From assembly GCA_036023115.1 (NCBI GenBank), contig JAYKKT010000047.1, positions 787,501 to 851,500 on the forward strand: a stretch of 64,000 bases of DNA, in the 5' to 3' direction. This DNA is from Brasenia schreberi. Taxonomy: Eukaryota; Streptophyta; Magnoliopsida; Nymphaeales; Cabombaceae. Position 1 is the first letter of the stretch; each line of letters opens with the position of its first letter. Position numbers and translations under genes: made by a program. The notes below the pieces were generated by a model, which was not told the origin of the DNA, did not search any database, and saw only the letters and a program-made list of their open reading frames with translations. Shown here one piece after another: positions 59,601 to 64,000 of the stretch.

Positions 59601-62600
59601 CTAGGCAGGCTAACCTCTCCTGCAAAATATCCTTCCCTATAAGAAAAATTCAGGTTTCAAGCGACAGCATCATATCTAATGATTTTAATATGTGTTATTT
59701 GTATCGCATTGTATCGTATGATACAGTGTGATACGTATCGTATCGTGAGACTCCACGATATGATACACCATGTTGTATCGTTAAAGAAAAGTTATTGGGG
59801 TGTATCGTGTGATACCACATGTAACGCACGATACAAAGCATATCGCCCATATCATACGATACGGGTGATATGCCCTAAGCCTTTCTCACAATATAGACCA
59901 TATTATTCACAACTAACATGTCAAACTTAATTACATAAAATCCATTTCACATAAATACCAGTCTATTGGCATAATATCTCATTTATAACATTTCCCTTAC
60001 TTTGACTAATCAAAGCAGCAGTCTGGTATACTGGTAGTTGCTTGCCCATAGGAATCTCTAAAACTGACAATATTTTGCAAGAGACAATAGCATGCAATAT
60101 AGATAAACACTAATTATTGTCACTGGAGATACCAATTATGTCATTGAAAAGTTGCATTGAATAGGTCTTGGCTCATACATCAACTGAAAGAAGTAAGGGT
60201 TACCTACTGATCTAATTATTGTCACTGGAGATACCATTTCTGTCATTGAAAAGTTGCATTGAACAGATCTTGGCTCAAACATCAACTGAAAGAAGTACGG
60301 GTAACCTACTGATCCATAAACGCATAGCAGAATGACTAGAACTTATTCCTTTATCTGAATAAAGAAGAGGCAGTTTTCCTGTATGAGTCTGTGTGCGTGT
60401 GAGTTGCGAGAGAGAGAGAGAGTAAAGTAATCAAAGCATAACAAACATAAAAAGGGAGCAGGAAGCTCAGCAGCTGAAAGACAGATTTCAAGTTTATGAT
60501 GTCCTTATCACAAAACCAAGCATGGCAAACTACATTTTATATTACTTAGCTGCTCTTAGACGAAAGAGAATTGGAAAATTTTGTGAGAACGGTGATATAC
60601 CTCCACCCGATGTACTGCTTAAATGCTTTATACATTGAAAATTGAATGGTGATTGATGAATATTTACTCAACTTATGAATTATATGAATTACTTAGAATT
60701 ATCATGATTTTTCTGATTTTTTCTTCTTCTTTTTCAATTTTTTAGTATTAAAAACAATATGGTGTGATAAGATACGAATCGTGGACCAAAACAATACGAT
60801 ACGAACAACACTGATTTTAAATTTTAATCGCTAACATCCCCACCCCCTCTCAACAAAATATGAGACTTTTATGAGAAGAGGACCAAGACTGTACAAATGA
60901 TATGTAGTAAGATGATGTAGTACTCCTACTTTCTACTCCAAAAATTCATTTCAAATTAACCCACATGGAGGACGCCAAGAGCCATTCACATTTGGAACTT
61001 ATACCACCAATTGTCTCCATAGTTCTTGAGCAAATCACGCAAAACAATTTTTGCCATCAAAACAGTCTAGCATATGGAGAGGAGCATCAGGTATTCTTTG
61101 TGATAAGAAGATACCATTAAAATTAAAAGGTAAATATTATAGAGCAGCAATTAGGCCTGCCATGTTTTATGGTTCTGAGTGTTGGGCAGTTAATCATCAA
61201 CATGTACAAAAGATGTCTGTGACAGAAATGAAGATGTTGAGATGGATGAGTGGTCATACAAGAAAAGACCGTATACATAATGAGGTTATTAGAAACAAAT
61301 TAGGAGTGGCACCAATAGAGGATAAAATGAGAGAACATCGTTTAAGATGGTTTGGACATATAGAAAGAAGATCAAAAGAAGAACCTGTAAGAAGGTTAGA
61401 AAAACTAAATTTGGAAAGTATTAAAAGAGGTAGAGGACGACCACAAAAGTGTTTGGAAAGAAACAATAAAGAATGATCTAGCTTATTGGGAGTTAACTGC
61501 TAACATGGCACACGATAGGGATCTGTGGAAACAAAGAATCCATATAGCCGACCCCGTCTAGTATGGGAAAAGGCTTAGTTGTTGTTGTTGTTTGTTGTTG
61601 AAAACAGTCTAGCATAGTATTGCAAAACCACAAAGCATTTGATAACCAAAGTAACAAATCATATTACTGAAACCGTGAGCTCCACCGACACTTACAACTT
61701 GCAGGAGAGCGTCCAGTAATCCTGGTACTCTTGCAAGAGGTGTAGCATCCCTCCTGATATCATCCTTCTCTTTGAAGGAGAGCAATGTAAGCGTGTTCAG
61801 CGCCCATGTTAATTCACTCTTTATCCCACTTTGCAACGCCAGGACTATTCTCTTGTTGTTATGATCTGAAAACCACAGCGTTTGCAAGAACAGTGTATCA
61901 TTCACTTCATGACAAGAAACTAACTACACATGTATTCATCGCTTAACAGAGAGCAAAGCAGTCTTCAAAACCGCTACCTTCAAGTCCTACTTTTCAAATA
62001 AACCTAACGTTGCTCCACGTTCAAATGTAAAGACAATGAAGACATAAAAATGAACCTTCCTAGTTCCACAACAAACTTCTTAAATGAAGTAGCAATACAA
62101 ATAATAAACCATCCTCACGTTTGATTAGTTGCATCATCGAACTACGTACAAGTAATGACTTCTACAAAACAGAAAATACCACCTACTATCTCATATGCCA
62201 TTAAGCTGACCTTTCTGAAAGGTCTCCAACGGAGCTATTTTCGAGCACGATATAGATCATTGCCTCCATACAGAAAATCGCTATGCATGATTAAAGTGTG
62301 GAATAGTACAAGAACGAAGCTCTATTTTCAGTGAAGTTTTATGAAGAGAAACTCTTTTCCTAGTCGATGCAAGGACAGTCCTCATTGTAGCGAAAAAATA
62401 AAGAAGCTCCAAAACACTGAGCAAAGAAAGTTGAAGGTGGCTGCATAAGTATCTTGGAAAAAAAAAGGCCTTCCTACATAGCGTACAGAGAGAGTTATAC
62501 GACGAGCTCTCTACGCTTCTTGTGCTTGTATTTTGGACGCTAACAGTGAAATCAGAACGATTTCCCGGTGACACCGCGAAGAGAATCTTCCGGAGATAGT

Positions 62601-62863
62601 AGGGAGAGGCAGAATGGTTGGATTTTGAGAACGGCCAAATGAAGAATTAGGGTTTTAAGGGGACGCGGGAACTCACCTGCGAAGGAGGTCGGAACGTGGA
62701 GGGAGGGGCCAAGGAGTGTGGACGGAGCGGCGGAGTCCCCGGAGGCAGAGATGGCAGAGCCACCGGTTGTGCTTCCGAAGGGGCGACCCCTCTTGGTTCC
62801 GGAGGCGTTGGCGCCACCACCCGCCGATCCGGACGAGCCTTTGCTCTGCTCTTTCTTCTGCAT
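50647..62863 (-). CDS. LFR: LFR (LEAF AND FLOWER RELATED), armadillo-repeat subunit of SWI/SNF complexes, 8 exons
   Basis: Exons 62863-62677, 61865-61696, 52487-52345, 52245-51983, 51761-51656, 51592-51454, 51281-51154 and 50902-50647 join in phase to 463 residues (Arabidopsis LFR is about 460). Residues 1-62 are low complexity with an AT-hook-like KRGRPFG. Then follow the conserved [20 protein letters not shown] and [45 protein letters not shown], and [20 protein letters not shown]. The armadillo-type helices continue to the end ([26 protein letters not shown]). LFR acts in nuclear chromatin remodelling complexes controlling leaf and flower development. Intron 2 is 9.2 kb and contains the chimeric LTR element, a TIR element and an RTE copy. 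Every exon is open and every junction fits, so the gene should be functional despite the load. The start is the first ATG after a CT-rich leader. Confidence 0.95.
52865..53214 (+). repeat. 5' LTR of the chimeric element
   Basis: Starts TGTTGAAGAATATGAG and ends TTCATCA. It contains ccttatataagggctg near 53022, a probable TATA box, and a run of 18 G at 53091-53108 that is shorter in the other LTR. Confidence 0.92.
53215..53227 (+). promoter_or_regulatory. primer-binding site (initiator tRNA-Met type)
   Basis: tgatatcagggcc directly follows the 5' LTR and differs at two or three places from TGGTATCAGAGC, the complement of the 3' end of initiator tRNA-Met used by most plant copia elements. Confidence 0.8.
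53266..53628 (+). pseudogene. VHA-C: captured fragment of V-ATPase subunit C
   Basis: One open frame encodes about 120 residues of the central part of the V1 stator subunit C (DET3 in Arabidopsis): [78 protein letters not shown] and [16 protein letters not shown]. Roughly residues 85-205 of a protein of about 375 are present. The start and C-terminal half are missing. It is intronless, which fits capture from spliced mRNA. The protein normally regulates assembly of the vacuolar proton pump. Confidence 0.92.
53625..54170 (+). pseudogene. RPS3A: captured, internally deleted ribosomal protein S3a (eS1)
   Basis: After a short DWYDVK piece, an internal deletion leads to [39 protein letters not shown] and [17 protein letters not shown]. 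There is one in-frame stop at 53880-53882. The frame continues as [40 protein letters not shown] and [19 protein letters not shown], with the natural stop at 54168-54170. Another stop lies at the deletion point. It is therefore a broken, intronless copy of the 40S subunit protein. Confidence 0.93.
54171..54504 (+). other. interior of the chimeric element, unassigned
   Basis: AT-rich sequence between the S3a stop and the HSP90 part. It may include the S3a 3' UTR. No motif was recognised. Confidence 0.4.
54505..55502 (+). pseudogene. HSP90-7: captured ER HSP90 (GRP94/SHEPHERD type): charged linker, middle part and C-terminus, copy 1
   Basis: 54525-54956 encodes the acidic linker and start of the middle domain ([58 protein letters not shown]). 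A deletion and frame change follow, then [15 protein letters not shown] and [18 protein letters not shown] large deletion then leads to the C-terminal part 55227-55502 ([40 protein letters not shown]), ending in VKDEL and a stop. The KDEL end and the long acidic stretch identify the ER form over cytosolic HSP90. Several stops and shifts make it non-functional. Confidence 0.93.
54653..56496 (+). repeat. 922-bp tandem duplication inside the chimeric element
   Basis: Unit 1 is 54653-55574 and unit 2 is 55575-56496. Both include the HSP90 middle and C-terminal pieces and the spacer with attgccactcttaatgatct. Near-identity (only a handful of changes by eye) means this duplication is much younger than the LTR divergence, or was homogenised, or is an assembly artefact. 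Confidence 0.92.
55575..56424 (+). pseudogene. HSP90-7: ER HSP90 fragment, copy 2
   Basis: Almost identical to the corresponding part of copy 1, shifted by 922 bp. It has the same deletions and stops and the same KDEL end. It starts at GAGTGGGAGCG inside the linker/middle border, without the acidic linker. The few differences seen include cgtcgt against cgtcat, gagagc against gagagt, and cttgcg against cttgca. Confidence 0.92.
56440..56935 (+). pseudogene. HSP90-7: captured ER HSP90, N-terminal ATPase part
   Basis: Directly after unit 2 comes [37 protein letters not shown] and [19 protein letters not shown], the GHKL ATPase core with the lid and the GVGFYS glycine motif. After a frameshift it continues as [25 protein letters not shown] and a run like [12 protein letters not shown] from the acidic linker. 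In a normal gene this would lie upstream of the pieces at 54505-56424, so the order is inverted relative to the mRNA. Confidence 0.9.
57911..58180 (+). repeat. 52-bp tandem repeats in the 3' part of the chimeric element
   Basis: About five units, each like gatgatcaaccaggagggtt followed by gagttgatgttgcagccaaa and gatgctgcttga, start at 57911, 57963, 58015, 58067 and 58119. Units have diverged by a few bases. Looser, related gttgcag and gccatgaaggt motifs extend back to about 57050, so the tail region grew from a short purine-rich repeat. Confidence 0.85.
58289..58300 (+). promoter_or_regulatory. polypurine tract
   Basis: acttgaggagggg stands directly before the 3' LTR start TGTTGAAG, the expected place for plus-strand priming. 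Confidence 0.85.
58301..58644 (+). repeat. 3' LTR of the chimeric element
   Basis: Matches 52865-53214 along its full length with scattered substitutions and a shorter G run (58529-58533 region). Ends CTATCA. Confidence 0.92.
59692..60811. mobile_element. TIR element of about 1.1 kb with GTATCG-rich ends, probable 9-bp target duplication
   Basis: The left end gtgttatttgtatcgcattg pairs with the complement of the right end, gtgttgttcgtatcgtattg. tgattttaa occurs at 59680-59688 and 60812-60820, so a 9-bp duplication is likely (three bases, tat, separate it from the left end). Nine bases is the size made by Mutator-type transposases. The first 200 bp are packed with GTATCG and CGATAC in both directions. 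No transposase frame is present. It lies in LFR intron 2. Confidence 0.6.
60111..60314. repeat. tandem duplication of a 102-bp unit inside the TIR element
   Basis: Units start taattattgtcactggagat at 60111 and 60213 and share gtcattgaaaagttgcattg and catcaactgaaagaagta. A few bases differ. Confidence 0.88.
61075..61600 (+). mobile_element. 5'-truncated RTE LINE with 16-bp target duplication
   Basis: aaaacagtctagcata is repeated exactly at 61059-61074 and 61601-61616. The insert encodes about 130 residues of the C-terminal end of the RTE polyprotein in one open frame ([29 protein letters not shown] block, [30 protein letters not shown]). The 3' block and a GTTGTT tail follow. It lies antisense to LFR in intron 2. 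It has the longest clean frame and exact flanks of the RTE copies here, so it is among the youngest. Confidence 0.95.
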
Positions 62864-63032
62864 CTCTCTCTCTCTCTCCTTGCGGGAGCCGCAAGGATAT
62901 AAACGGATCGAACTCGGTTGGCGTGGTTTCCGGATCCACTTAACGTAAACCATAATGCGCGATACACTTGCATGAAAACACACACACCAAAAGATCAAAT
63001 AAAATTTTCTCTTTATATATATATAGATAGTT

Positions 63033-63097
<65 letters not shown>

Positions 63098-63656
63098 AAA
63101 AAGGGAATTGACTGCATATCAAGTTCCCACCCTACCAATCTGGCCCCAACCCCTCTAAACTTCTTTAGTACTGTATCGCTCCCCAATAGGATAGCATAGT
63201 TATACAAAGTAATGCTATGCTTTGTAACAGTGTTATACGCTGCTTGACCCAGTTGTATGGTCTCACCACCTTAATATGATACAATTCTGAGATATCAGAC
63301 TGTTTACAAGATTCTAACCTAACCACGGTTCATCAAACACTCCAAAATCTCGAACTTTATCGATCCCAAATTTAGTTGGGCTTTGACCAATTCTTTGTGG
63401 GGATGACAAGGATGGAAATGGAGGATGGATCTCCAACTGGGGACGGGGATGGGAACCATGATCCCTGGCCCGCCCCCATCAACATCCCTAATTTTACCAC
63501 TAGTTCAAAATGATATCTTGGTTTGAATGGAAAGACTTGAATATCATGTTCTATTTCTTTTGAGCAAAAAATACCTTATCACAACTTTCAACTACTGAAT
63601 ATTGTCCCTTGGAGATAGCTTTTGCCGAAATTCAAATTCTTGAATTCACGACACAT

Positions 63657-63688
<32 letters not shown>

Positions 63689-64000
63689 TAGAGAGAGAGG
63701 AGGAGTATACAACTTCATGGCAACAAGAATGCAGGAATTACGTAGCTCTATCCATTTATTCACTTCACCCAATTGTAAGTGAATTTATGTTTCCTCCGCT
63801 AGCAATAAAAGTTCCTCTTTCTGTTATGTTCTGTTTTGTGTTGTGTGAAGCAACATATCTTTCACCGCCTCTCTCTTCATTCTCATTCTATTGCGAGCAG
63901 ATCTGCCTCGCACAACTATTGAGCAGCAGAACGATCTCTTTCATTGAGGGATGAATTCCTCCTTCAAGGGTTTCAACGCGATAAGACTGAGACTAGTCTG
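62864..64000 (-). promoter_or_regulatory. LFR leader and upstream region
   Basis: 62864-62940 is the CT-rich LFR 5' leader (on the transcribed strand). Upstream lie a GATA/GA microsatellite (about 63025-63093), an AC/AT run (about 63655-63688) and a G-rich repetitive stretch near 63400-63480 (ggacggggatggg). No further gene was recognised before the window end. Confidence 0.45.
63043..63093 (+). repeat. (GA)n microsatellite upstream of LFR
   Basis: About 24 GA units preceded by GATA units, roughly 200 bp upstream of the LFR start codon. Its position in the promoter region is the only hint of function. Confidence 0.93.

Noticed and set aside
62647..62985. Minus- and plus-strand frames over LFR exon 1
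   Set aside because: GC-rich exon shadows. The frame starting at 62863 is the one that joins to exon 2 and matches LFR.

Overview
The window is nuclear DNA of a flowering plant. Every recognisable gene is a plant gene with GT-AG introns, introns reach 3 to 9 kb, and most of the remaining DNA is decayed plant transposons plus one piece of inserted plastid DNA. No prokaryotic operon, CRISPR array or complete structural RNA gene is seen. The species cannot be named; the long, transposon-filled introns would fit a woody or early-diverging eudicot, or a basal angiosperm.

Layout. 0-5.4 kb: an RTE-type LINE relic and a badly decayed Ty1/copia element. 5.5-9.3 kb (+): heterotrimeric G-protein gamma subunit (AGG1/AGG2 type). 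9.7-12.6 kb (-): the last three exons of an unrecognised gene. 14.7-17.0 kb (-): an Agenet/Tudor plus ENT domain protein. 19.6-24.7 kb: a second copia relic with two recognisable LTRs. 26.9-34.9 kb (+): EF-hand protein resembling the SnRK2-interacting calcium sensor (SCS), with a small LTR element in intron 2. 37.5-41.5 kb (+): histone H2A.Z. 43.6-47.1 kb (+): plastidial pyruvate kinase alpha lacking its 5' end. 48.4-48.8 kb: joined plastid fragments (psbE/psbF next to 23S rRNA). 50.6-62.9 kb (-): LFR, an armadillo-repeat subunit of SWI/SNF chromatin remodelling complexes, in eight exons. The exon phases I derived add up exactly in every multi-exon gene, which is the main support for these models.

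The most unusual object lies in LFR intron 2 (52865-58644). It is an LTR retrotransposon with matched LTRs, a primer-binding site and a polypurine tract, but no gag or pol that I can recognise. Its interior carries same-sense, intronless fragments of three unrelated host genes: V-ATPase subunit C, ribosomal protein S3a (eS1) and the ER HSP90 (GRP94/SHEPHERD type, with its KDEL end). The HSP90 part is tandemly duplicated (922 bp units) and shuffled so that the C-terminal coding part precedes the N-terminal part.

Several RTE-tail retroposons with 12 to 20 bp target duplications are scattered through introns and spacers. Two of them share the same short head-plus-tail structure and look like a non-autonomous family. 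From memory, Gamma subunit AGG2 (At3g22942), PKP-alpha (At3g22960) and LFR (At3g22990) are also neighbours on Arabidopsis chromosome 3, so the gene order here looks like an ancient conserved block. Chromatin genes (LFR, H2A.Z, Agenet/ENT) and signalling genes (G gamma, SCS) share the block, but nothing in the sequence shows that they are co-regulated.
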